From contig JAGIAT010000005.1 in assembly GCA_017744715.1 (NCBI GenBank), positions 248,001 to 312,000 of the forward strand: DNA of 64,000 bases. The letters run 5' to 3'. The notes under the pieces are model-generated. The model was not told where the DNA came from and made no database searches. It worked only from the letters and a program-made list of their open reading frames with translations. Below, one piece after another: positions 43,236 to 50,507 of this stretch (position 1 is the stretch's first letter; each line of letters starts with the position of its first letter). The position numbers and the translations under genes are program-made. The stretch comes from Niabella sp. GTDB lineage: Bacteria; Bacteroidota; Bacteroidia; Chitinophagales; Chitinophagaceae.

Positions 43236-44456
43236 TTAGTTCCACTCCAGGATATTATTGAACAGGTATTCATCCGGATTCTCAAGATACTGCTTGGCAG
43301 CCTCTTTATCCGCTTCCGTCAGATAATGCAGGGCGTTTGCAAATACTGTTTGCGTATCGGCGCTTTGCATGTCAATCAGGCGGGGTTTTACCTTGCCTTT
43401 TTCATCTGCCACATCTTTGAGATAAAGCGGTTTAACGTTTCCGGTGGCGTCAACGGTAACCACCGCGCCGGTAACACTTTGATCAAAAAGTTGCTTTACA
43501 CCCATTCCAAGGTAGGTGCAGTATTCGAGGTCAAAAGCGGTAGGGGCCAGGCAACGGAGCTCGTAACCCAACTCAACCGGCCGGCTTTTAACGGAAATAT
43601 TCAGTTTTTTCAACTCGTTCTGCAATAGAATATTATAGATATGTGCCTTGCTTACGTTTCCAAGTTCCGGGTGACCATGATCGTCATAAGTGAACTGGAT
43701 ACCGGATGCGGTAATGTCTTCATCGCTCATAAAATGGAATACACCCTCGCTCACTACGGCAACTCCGTAAGGAATATTCAGGATATTTCTTTTTACAATA
43801 GAGGAAACGATCAGTTTGGTGATCTTATCCAGTGTCAGTTTTGTTTTGTTGAACATTTCGGGGATCACGATCATCGGGTAATGACAGGCTACACCAATAC
43901 CGAAGGCCAGGTGACCCGCCTCGCGGCCCATAGCAGAAACCACGAACCAGTTACCGGAGGTGCGGGCATCTTCATAAATGGTTTTGCCCAGTTTTACACC
44001 TTCTTCCCTTGCGCTCTGATAGCCAAACGTGGGCTGGCCGTAAGGAAGGGGAAGATCGTTATCGATGGTTTTGGGAACGTGTATGTTTTGAACCGGAACG
44101 TTCTTATTTCTGAGGAAAGTGGCAATCCGGTTAGCTGTAGAAGCCGTATCGTCGCCTCCGATCGTTACCAGTAATTGGATATTGTTTTTTTCAAAGAAAT
44201 CGCTTGTAAACTCGTCGTCTTTGGGTTTGTACCGGCTCATACGCAGAAAAGAACCTCCGCGGCTGAAGATATCATCTGCGAGTTTAAAATCGATATCAGT
44301 GGTGATTCCTTTCCCGTTGAACAGATTTTTATAACCGTCGTGTAAACCAATTACCCGGTAGCCGTCTTTCAAAAACGTTTTAGCTACAGAACCGATTACC
44401 GTGTTGATACCGGGTGCAGGACCACCGCCGGCAAGAATTACAATACTTTTCTCCAT
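43236..44456 (-). CDS. 6-phosphofructokinase, probably pyrophosphate-dependent type
   Basis: The 406-residue PFK family protein phosphorylates fructose 6-phosphate. The residues that separate donors are informative. The loop reads GGDDT (100-104), with Asp103 where ATP enzymes have Gly. The catalytic motif reads PKTIDND (128-134), with Lys129 where ATP enzymes have Gly. Both are hallmarks of PPi-dependent PFKs, which work reversibly in glycolysis and gluconeogenesis. Other segments are GGGPAPGIN (10-18) and FVVSAMGREAGHLAFGIG. A TATATTTG promoter box and a strong terminator bracket the gene. PPi use is inferred from these residues. Confidence 0.88.
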   Translation of the reverse strand: MEKSIVILAGGGPAPGINTVIGSVAKTFLKDGYRVIGLHDGYKNLFNGKGITTDIDFKLADDIFSRGGSFLRMSRYKPKDDEFTSDFFEKNNIQLLVTIGGDDTASTANRIATFLRNKNVPVQNIHVPKTIDNDLPLPYGQPTFGYQSAREEGVKLGKTIYEDARTSGNWFVVSAMGREAGHLAFGIGVACHYPMIVIPEMFNKTKLTLDKITKLIVSSIVKRNILNIPYGVAVVSEGVFHFMSDEDITASGIQFTYDDHGHPELGNVSKAHIYNILLQNELKKLNISVKSRPVELGYELRCLAPTAFDLEYCTYLGMGVKQLFDQSVTGAVVTVDATGNVKPLYLKDVADEKGKVKPRLIDMQSADTQTVFANALHYLTEADKEAAKQYLENPDEYLFNNILEWN

Positions 44457-44776
44457 ATAAAATTTATTATAACTTAAGTGCGCAAATATAAGAGAAATTG
44501 ATTTTTATTCGGTTGTGTTTGCGGTTATTTAAAGATTATTAAAGCTTAACGGTCGTTTGTGAAAAATATTTAAATGAAATAGCATGCAGCTATTTGATAT
44601 TTTGAAAAGCGGTAAGAGACCGCTTCGCCGCGCCTTTATACATTACGGCAGAAAAACCAGCTTCCTGATCAACCCGGGTCAGGGAGCCGCTGGGCTGGGG
44701 GAGGATGGTGCTGATTTTGGCGGCATACGCATAGCCGGGCGTAATGCTCCTGGAATAAGGGCCACCACAGGAAGGA
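44457..44776. other. Intergenic stretch of 320 bases without a supported gene
   Basis: It holds the phosphofructokinase promoter at its left end and a hairpin at 44607-44625 (AAGCGGT paired with ACCGCTT) that could end transcription of the transposase gene. Short frames exist on both strands, but none resembles a known protein. Confidence 0.5.
44483..44490 (-). promoter_or_regulatory. Candidate -7 box (TATATTTG) for the phosphofructokinase gene
   Basis: The minus strand reads TATATTTG, a full match to TAnnTTTG, 26 bases before the start codon. Confidence 0.5.
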
Positions 44777-45235
44777 TCAGCACCATTCAAACAAATATTT
44801 TTCATCAAAAGGAACGTCAAATGTGTTCAGGAATTCCAGGTATTCGGTTTTGAATGTTTTCTTTTGATGATGTGTTTCCTGGTTTAAAATATAATTGTAT
44901 ACGTGTTCAATTTGTGAATGGGCATAGGAAAACGCGCCGAATCCTTCCTGCCAGGAAAATTTGCCGTTGACGAGGTGCCGGTCATTGATGAAATTGGAGG
45001 AATTGTTTTTAATATCTCTTACAAGATCCGAAATGGCCATAGCCGGTCGCAATCCTACAAAAATATGGAGGTGATCCGGCATACCGTTTACGATAATCGA
45101 TTTTTGCCCCTTGCCTTTGATGATTCCCGCAATATATTTATGAAGGTCATCCTTCCAGGTGCGATGAATCAGGTTTTGCCTGCCTTTTACGGCAAAAACT
45201 ATCTGAATGTAAATTTGGGAATAGGTTCCAGCCAT
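44777..45235 (-). mobile_element. IS200/IS605-type Y1 transposase (REP-associated, RAYT-like)
   Basis: The 152-residue protein is a single-domain HUH transposase. The metal motif His-Leu-His is at 55-57 (MPDHLHIFVG) and the nucleophile Tyr115 is in VYNYILNQ. Such enzymes cut and rejoin single-stranded DNA at hairpins. No accessory TnpB gene is present. Three REP-like GC-rich hairpins lie just upstream (45266-45524). This association is the hallmark of REP-associated tyrosine transposases, domesticated relatives that may spread REP sequences. The coding frame is intact, so the gene may still be active. Confidence 0.85.
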
Positions 45236-45265
45236 GATTTTGGTTTTTTATAGGTTATAAAATGT

Positions 45266-45280
45266 CACCCCTTCGGGGTT
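45266..45280 (-). repeat. REP-like hairpin, copy 1 (inverted orientation)
   Basis: On the minus strand the unit reads AACCCCGAAGGGGTG, a short ACCCC/GGGGT hairpin. It lies 31 bases upstream of the transposase start. Confidence 0.65.
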
Positions 45281-45351
45281 GTGTCTGCGTCAAGGTTTGT
45301 GTTATAATTATATCAGTCTTGCGGACTTATTGTTATGTGCCATTTGGCTCT

Positions 45352-45371
45352 TTAAAGTTAGATAACTTTAA
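45352..45371. repeat. A/T-rich palindrome in the REP region
   Basis: TTAAAGTTA-GA-TAACTTTAA is a perfect 9-bp dyad. It lies between REP copies 1 and 2. The remainder of the 303-base gap 45236-45538 contains no gene. Confidence 0.5.
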
Positions 45372-45456
45372 TCAGAATCATGCTGCTTTGACGAAAAAAC
45401 GAGCGGCTCAAACGTAGGCAGGGTACTTGTATATAAAAAGGAAATGGGCAAATCCA

Positions 45457-45471
45457 AACCCCGAAGGGGTG
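45457..45471 (+). repeat. REP-like hairpin, copy 2
   Basis: AACCCCGAAGGGGTG is identical in its 15 bases to copy 1 but in opposite orientation; it is followed by TTAGAATTC. Confidence 0.65.
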
Positions 45472-45509
45472 TTAGAATTCTAGCACGTTCAATAGGGAAA
45501 TTTTATTTC

Positions 45510-45524
45510 AACCCCGGAGGGGTG
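45510..45524 (+). repeat. REP-like hairpin, copy 3
   Basis: AACCCCGGAGGGGTG differs from copy 2 at one loop base and is followed by ATAGAG. It ends 14 bases from the stop codon of the fructosamine-kinase-like gene. Confidence 0.65.
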
Positions 45525-45538
45525 ATAGAGCGATTGTG

Positions 45539-46390
45539 TTACGAAAATGACGCCAGTATATTTTTCACATCACGGATATAATGCCCGCCAAAGATCCAGG
45601 CGTGCAACAGCAACGGATAAAGCTGGGCATAAGGCAACCGCTGTTCCCATCCGGGTTGCAGCGGGCAGGTTTGATGATAGGCGTCGTAGAAGGCGGTATC
45701 AAATCCGCCAAACAGGCGGGTCATGCCAATATCCATTTCCCGGTGACCATAATATACCGCGGGGTCAAACAGGGCCGGTGTTCCATCCCGCAGGAATAGC
45801 AGGTTCCCGTTCCACAGGTCTCCATGCAGCAGCGCTGGTGCTTCGTCCGGAAAAAGATCCGGTAACCGGTTGCAGAAATTGCCGGCATTGGCGAGGTCTG
45901 TCTTGTTCAATTTCCCGGTATCCATCAGCAACCGAACCAGGGGAAGGATCCGCCGGGTGCTGTAAAATTCCGGCCAGGTTTCCGCAGGCGTATTGTCCTG
46001 GGGCCATACCGCCAGGTAATTGTCCTCCGCCAGCCCAAAAAAGGGCTGTGGTTTTCCGTGCATTTTTGCCAGGCCCCGCCCAAACGCTTCCCAAGCGTGT
46101 TGTGATGGCGTATGGGCATCCAGCCATTCCAGCAACAGATATTGATCGGAACCGGCTACACCCCATTTTAATGGAGCCGGCACCCGCAACACATCAGCGC
46201 CTGCAAGTTCGCGCAGGCCGGCAGCTTCTTTTTCAAATAACCGGGCATAGGGGTGGAGCTGATTGATCTTCAGGAAGTAAGTTGTGTGGCCTGCATGCAA
46301 ACAGTACGAGCGGTTGATATCGCCTCCCTGAACCGGGTGATACGTGGCGCCGGGCAACCCCAACTGGAGAAGAATGGCATCGGAAATCAT
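45539..46390 (-). CDS. Fructosamine kinase family protein
   Basis: In this 283-residue kinase-fold protein, residues VQGGDINRSYCL form the nucleotide loop, LLHGDLWNGNLLF is the catalytic loop (HGDxWxGN), and LFDPAVYYGHREMDIGMTRL is the FN3K signature. Members phosphorylate ketoamine adducts (fructosamine, ribulosamine) and so trigger protein deglycation. It is divergent from the kinase gene cluster. No defect is visible. Confidence 0.88.
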   Translation of the reverse strand: MISDAILLQLGLPGATYHPVQGGDINRSYCLHAGHTTYFLKINQLHPYARLFEKEAAGLRELAGADVLRVPAPLKWGVAGSDQYLLLEWLDAHTPSQHAWEAFGRGLAKMHGKPQPFFGLAEDNYLAVWPQDNTPAETWPEFYSTRRILPLVRLLMDTGKLNKTDLANAGNFCNRLPDLFPDEAPALLHGDLWNGNLLFLRDGTPALFDPAVYYGHREMDIGMTRLFGGFDTAFYDAYHQTCPLQPGWEQRLPYAQLYPLLLHAWIFGGHYIRDVKNILASFS

Positions 46391-46612
46391 ATAACGGCAA
46401 GTTAAAACAGATTCCGGAAATGCCGCTTGCCGCCACTGACCGTTTTGAGCCCTCCATTCACCGGTTTTATCCCAATTTTAGGTGTGGGATCGTAAAAGGG
46501 CCGTTATTTTACAGGTTACCATCGTGGAAAACAGGTATTATAGGTGAGCCGGTTCCGTTTTTTGAAAAAGCGGTACCGGGCCGCTGGATGTTCGGAATCC
46601 AAATATTTAAAG

Positions 46613-46620
46613 TAAGTTTG
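46613..46620 (+). promoter_or_regulatory. Candidate promoter of the kinase/cell-wall cluster (-7 box TAAGTTTG)
   Basis: TAAGTTTG matches TAnnTTTG. A TTCG at 46591-46594 lies 18 bases upstream as a weak -33 element. The predicted leader is about 60 bases and ends with AAGGA just before ATG 46688. Confidence 0.5.
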
Positions 46621-46687
46621 GAATATCATTGGCGGGTGCCGTTAAAGGCTGGATTATTATAAGCAGATCAAGCAAGTAAAACAAGGA

Positions 46688-48205
46688 ATGGAGAATACAA
46701 CCATCAACGGTTATAAGCTGAAGTATAAATTGGGCGAAGGGGGGATGGCCGAGGTTTGGTATGCAGAAAACTACCTGCAAAAGCCGGCTGCTGTAAAGGT
46801 ACTTCAAAAGCGTTTTTGCGGGATGCCTGAAGTAGTGGGCCGTTTTGAAAACGAGGCCCGGCTGATGGTACACCTGAACCATCCGCATATCCGGAATATT
46901 TATGATTACTCTACCGTAGACGGCTGCCCCTGCATGATCATGGAATACCTGGAGGGGAAAGATCTTGCACAACGGATGAAGGAGGGCGACCGCTTTTCCA
47001 ACCTGCAACTGATCAGCTGGTGGAACGACCTTGTGGATGCGCTTCAGTATACCCATCGTAAAAATATCATTCACCGGGATATAAAGCCCTCCAATCTCTT
47101 TCTGACGGAAGACGGGCAGATCAAGATTCTTGATTTTGGAATTGCCAAACTGCGGGATAATGTAACCGTAACGCAAACCGGCTCCCGCATGGGAACGCTG
47201 ATGTACATGAGCCCGGAGCAGGTGTACGATGTAAAAACTTTATCGTATAAAACAGATATTTATTCCCTTGCGGTAACGTTTTATCATCTCGTGAGCGGAA
47301 CGGCTCCTTACGATGCTTCCGGGATGTCTGATTTTGAAATCCAGGAGCATATTGTACGCAAGCCCATCGATATCTCGGCGCTCCCCGATCCCTGGCGCGG
47401 CCTGCTTCCGCTATACCTGGGGAAAAATCCGGAAGACCGGAAAGAACTCCGGAAACTGGATGCCGGAATCACCAGGAACGACGAAACGATCATATTTACC
47501 CCGGTGCCACCGCAGCCCATCGAAAATATTTACCCGCCGCTGTCTACGCATCCGGCAAAAAAAACAGGCTCCAGCCGTTTCGGATATATTTTCCTGGTTT
47601 TCCTGGTTGTAAGCGGGTTAATTGTTTTTGCATTGAACAAGGATGAGATCCTGGGTATGTTTGGCGTAACACCGGACGCCAAAAAGCCTGAAACGGAAGT
47701 ACCGGCGCCAAAACCACGTCCCAAAAAACAGGAACCGCCCGAGCCGCAGCTGACGCAGCCGGAAGATACGGTTGCTGCTCAAAACGATACCATGACATCT
47801 ACACAGGTGGTAACCAGTGAAGACCTTGGACAAAAAGAAGCGGCCATTAAAAACAGGATCAACGATTATTACCGCATGCGGCAGGACTGTGGCAGTTTGT
47901 CCCGGTTTTTCAGGGATACGGTGCAACAATATTATAACCGCTCCAATGAGTTATTGGTCCGTATTCAAAAAGAATGTGTGGCCTATCATGGAAAATGGCG
48001 GTTTACAGAGGCGGATATTACCAATTCATCTTATGTGTTTACCTACAATCCGAATGGGAATACCTATGTGGATTTTAGCATGCTGTATAAGATCCGGCAA
48101 AATGAAGAAGATGACTGGATCCCTTATAACATCGATGTATCGGTAGTATTTGACAAGGAAATGAAGATTGTACGGATCGTGGAACGGAGGATCGAGAAGC
48201 TTTGA
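46688..48205 (+). CDS. Transmembrane Ser/Thr protein kinase
   Basis: The 505-residue Hanks-type kinase has the Gly loop GEGGMAEVW (16-24), Lys37, Glu56, HRDIKPSN (129-136), DFG (149-151), and the GTLMYMSPEQ activation segment, so all catalytic residues are present. One membrane helix (299-316) separates it from a Pro/Glu-rich linker and a periplasmic domain of about 130 residues (376-505). That domain has no PASTA repeats; NDYYRMRQDCGSLSRFF and a series of beta strands suggest an NTF2-like fold, which I offer as a guess. It is the first gene of the seven-ORF cluster and may sense the envelope and phosphorylate the FHA proteins. Confidence 0.9.
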   Translation: MENTTINGYKLKYKLGEGGMAEVWYAENYLQKPAAVKVLQKRFCGMPEVVGRFENEARLMVHLNHPHIRNIYDYSTVDGCPCMIMEYLEGKDLAQRMKEGDRFSNLQLISWWNDLVDALQYTHRKNIIHRDIKPSNLFLTEDGQIKILDFGIAKLRDNVTVTQTGSRMGTLMYMSPEQVYDVKTLSYKTDIYSLAVTFYHLVSGTAPYDASGMSDFEIQEHIVRKPIDISALPDPWRGLLPLYLGKNPEDRKELRKLDAGITRNDETIIFTPVPPQPIENIYPPLSTHPAKKTGSSRFGYIFLVFLVVSGLIVFALNKDEILGMFGVTPDAKKPETEVPAPKPRPKKQEPPEPQLTQPEDTVAAQNDTMTSTQVVTSEDLGQKEAAIKNRINDYYRMRQDCGSLSRFFRDTVQQYYNRSNELLVRIQKECVAYHGKWRFTEADITNSSYVFTYNPNGNTYVDFSMLYKIRQNEEDDWIPYNIDVSVVFDKEMKIVRIVERRIEKL

Positions 48206-48283
48206 TGAACAAGTTTCAGGTTTAACCTTTCAAGTTTGAGGTTGGGGACCGTTGTTATGCTCAATGTGATCTCAAATTGAAAA

Positions 48284-49246
48284 TTGAAAATTGAAAATAT
48301 GTTTGATAAATTAAAAAGATGGCTGTTGCCGGATGAGGAGGAGGAGGAAGAAGTACGGTTAACCAACCAGGCGCTGGTGGACCAGGTATTGATTTCTTTT
48401 AAGGAAACGGTGGAACGGGAATCCTTTAATAAACGGATGATGTATGACTGCAGTTATCTGATCCTGATGCGGCCGGAAGATTACCGGCATGCCGAGCTGC
48501 GGCTGGCCGGTATTACAGAAGGCATCCTGGATGAGTTTTATGACTATATCAATCAGCGTAAGGATCAGTACCCCCGTTACGAGCCCATCGGAAGTTTTTG
48601 GGATTTTCAGTATTGTCCGGCAGAACGCGGTGTAGATAACCAGGAGATTGAGCCGGGTACCATACAGGTGGTCAGCACACCCACTTCCGAAAAGTCCTGG
48701 TCGGAGCTTTCGTCTGAACATATTAAGGTTTCGGTGAGCAGCAAGCACTCGAAATACTCCAAATATGATCTGAACCCTACTACTTTTTCGAACATCGATA
48801 TATTATCCAAGGGGCATTTCCGGGTAAAATTCCGGAAAGAATTCCTGGGCGATTTTACATCTGTACAGGCACCGCCCGCAGGTTCACGCAACAGTGTGGC
48901 ACCGGATAAGCTGGCAACCATCCAGTTTGTGCTGAACAAACAGCGGTATAGCTTCCCGATGCGCGAAAAGCAATTAAAAATTACGAAGGCGATCGATGGA
49001 ATGACAAGTACGGCAACCTTGCTGTGCATCAATGAACCGAGCGGAAGTTTGCAAAAAGAGCATATGATGATCCGGTATGATGAGGCGGCCAGGGCTTTTT
49101 ATATTGCATTGTTTGCGGATGCTTTTGTAAATGAACAAAAGCTGGAATTGAGCCGGGTAGGCGAAAACCCCGTATGGCATCCATTGAAAAGTGAATCGAC
49201 GATCGTATGTGGAATTTTTCAGCTGGATTTTAAGGCGGCCGTATAG
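48284..49246 (+). CDS. FhaA-like regulatory protein (DUF3662-like N-terminus, divergent FHA-like C-terminus)
   Basis: I recognise no strict family, but the layout is suggestive. After a basic start and an acidic run (DEEEEEE, 12-18) comes a segment of about 90 residues with SFNKRMMYDCSYLILMRPED followed by Tyr, a helical stretch and PIGSFWDFQY. This resembles the DUF3662 domain that precedes FHA in actinobacterial FhaA. The C-terminal 100 residues have beta-strand spacing compatible with FHA but lack the Gly-Arg and Ser-x-x-His core. It lies between the first kinase and the phosphatase, on the same strand. The role as adaptor for phosphorylated partners is inferred from position. Confidence 0.55.
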   Translation: MKIENMFDKLKRWLLPDEEEEEEVRLTNQALVDQVLISFKETVERESFNKRMMYDCSYLILMRPEDYRHAELRLAGITEGILDEFYDYINQRKDQYPRYEPIGSFWDFQYCPAERGVDNQEIEPGTIQVVSTPTSEKSWSELSSEHIKVSVSSKHSKYSKYDLNPTTFSNIDILSKGHFRVKFRKEFLGDFTSVQAPPAGSRNSVAPDKLATIQFVLNKQRYSFPMREKQLKITKAIDGMTSTATLLCINEPSGSLQKEHMMIRYDEAARAFYIALFADAFVNEQKLELSRVGENPVWHPLKSESTIVCGIFQLDFKAAV

Positions 49247-49317
49247 CCGGTTTGGATGAGGGATCTGTTATTTTAATTTTTTCCCCGGTAACCACCGGGA
49301 TCTAATTCTGGGAAACT

Positions 49318-49383
49318 ATGCTGGGTACCATAATGCTGATATTTATCATCCTGGTGTTTCTGTTACAATCTAAAGTGAAATAA
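49318..49383 (+). CDS. Putative 21-residue membrane peptide, coupled to the phosphatase gene
   Basis: ATG 49318 opens a 21-codon frame (MLGTIMLIFIILVFLLQSKV and one further Lys) that is almost wholly hydrophobic after residue 4 and ends with a basic tail. Its TAA (49381-49383) shares the A with the phosphatase ATG (49383-49385), an overlap typical of translational coupling. It might be a real single-span micro-protein of the cluster or a leader that controls phosphatase translation. It is too short for confident prediction. Confidence 0.4.
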   Translation: MLGTIMLIFIILVFLLQSKVK

Positions 49384-50504
49384 TGAGCAGGACGGTCGTT
49401 TTACATGCACAAACGGATCTGGGCCGCAGGCGGGAGGAGAATGAAGATAATTTCATTGCCGTTTCCGGTCTTTGGGGAACGCCTTCCCGGGCGCTGGCCG
49501 GGGCCATCGACGGCGTGGGCGGTTATGAGGGTGGCGCGGAAGCTGCCCTGATTGCCAAGGAAACCATTGAGGAATATTTACAACATTTCAGTTTCGGTGC
49601 CCCGCTGCAATTATTGAAGGAAGCCGCAATTGCCGCCAACAATAAAATCTTTGAGCAGCGAAGAGAACATGCCACGCTCAGCCGTATGAGCTGTGTACTT
49701 TCTGTAGCGGTGCTGGATGCGGATAAGGAAATGATGTATATCGCCCATGTAGGCGACAGCCGTGGTTATGTTTACCGCAATGGAAGTATGCTAAAGATCA
49801 CCCGAGACCATTCTGCTGTTGGAATGAAGGAGGACAGTGGTTATCTTACCGAGGCGGAGGCCATGCAGCACCCGCGCCGGAATGAGATCAGTAAGATGGC
49901 CGGTGAACAATTCCTGGATGCCGAAGATTCCAATAATTACTTTGATATTGCGGAACACAGTTTTTTGCCCGAAGATATCGCACTGTTTTGTTCAGACGGT
50001 CTTACAGACCTGGTAACACAGGCACAGATGGCAGAAATCCTGTCTGCTCCCGGTTCGCTGCAGCTTAAAACACAGCAGCTGATTGATAAAGCCAATGAGT
50101 TGGGTGGAAAAGACAATATCACCGTGGTGCTGGCCACATATACGGCTGCGAAAAAGCCCGGACGTAAAAGAACAAAGGAAGCCATCGAAATCCCCATTGC
50201 CACCCCCAGTTATGAATCCAATGAAGTAATGCCCGCTATGAATACCTCTTCTGCCAAAAAAAAAATAAAGCTGCTGCCGGTTATCATCGCATTTATCGTA
50301 GGCTTTTTGGTGAACTGGACAGGAACCCGGTCTTTTTTTGGCACAAAAGAGCAACCTGCTCCCGTGCCGGATACGATCGCCGTTCCCCTGGATAGTTTGC
50401 CGGTTGCGGACAGCGCCCGGTTGCGGCAACTGGATACATTGATTAATGCAACGGACACCATTTACCGGGATAGTGTTCGCCGCAATGCACTGCAAGGTTA
50501 TTAA
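49383..50504 (+). CDS. PP2C-family Ser/Thr phosphatase with a C-terminal membrane helix (PstP-like)
   Basis: The 373-residue protein has the full PP2C set: EENEDNF with Asp22, AIDGVGG (Asp43-Gly44), AHVGDSRGY (121-129), FCSDGLTDL (202-210) and GGKDNIT (241-247), the ligands of the two-metal site. A hydrophobic helix (297-313) and a Pro/Asp-rich periplasmic tail of about 60 residues follow. Architecture equals that of actinobacterial PstP. It should reverse the action of the two kinases in the cluster. The start overlaps the preceding 21-codon frame, and the next gene begins 3 bases after its stop. Confidence 0.9.
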   Translation: MSRTVVLHAQTDLGRRREENEDNFIAVSGLWGTPSRALAGAIDGVGGYEGGAEAALIAKETIEEYLQHFSFGAPLQLLKEAAIAANNKIFEQRREHATLSRMSCVLSVAVLDADKEMMYIAHVGDSRGYVYRNGSMLKITRDHSAVGMKEDSGYLTEAEAMQHPRRNEISKMAGEQFLDAEDSNNYFDIAEHSFLPEDIALFCSDGLTDLVTQAQMAEILSAPGSLQLKTQQLIDKANELGGKDNITVVLATYTAAKKPGRKRTKEAIEIPIATPSYESNEVMPAMNTSSAKKKIKLLPVIIAFIVGFLVNWTGTRSFFGTKEQPAPVPDTIAVPLDSLPVADSARLRQLDTLINATDTIYRDSVRRNALQGY

Positions 50505-50507
50505 GAA

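Noticed and set aside
45547..46266. 239-codon open frame on the + strand opposite the fructosamine-kinase-like gene
   Set aside because: The minus-strand protein has full family motifs; the + frame is Arg/Pro/Ala-rich with no similarity and lies inside it.
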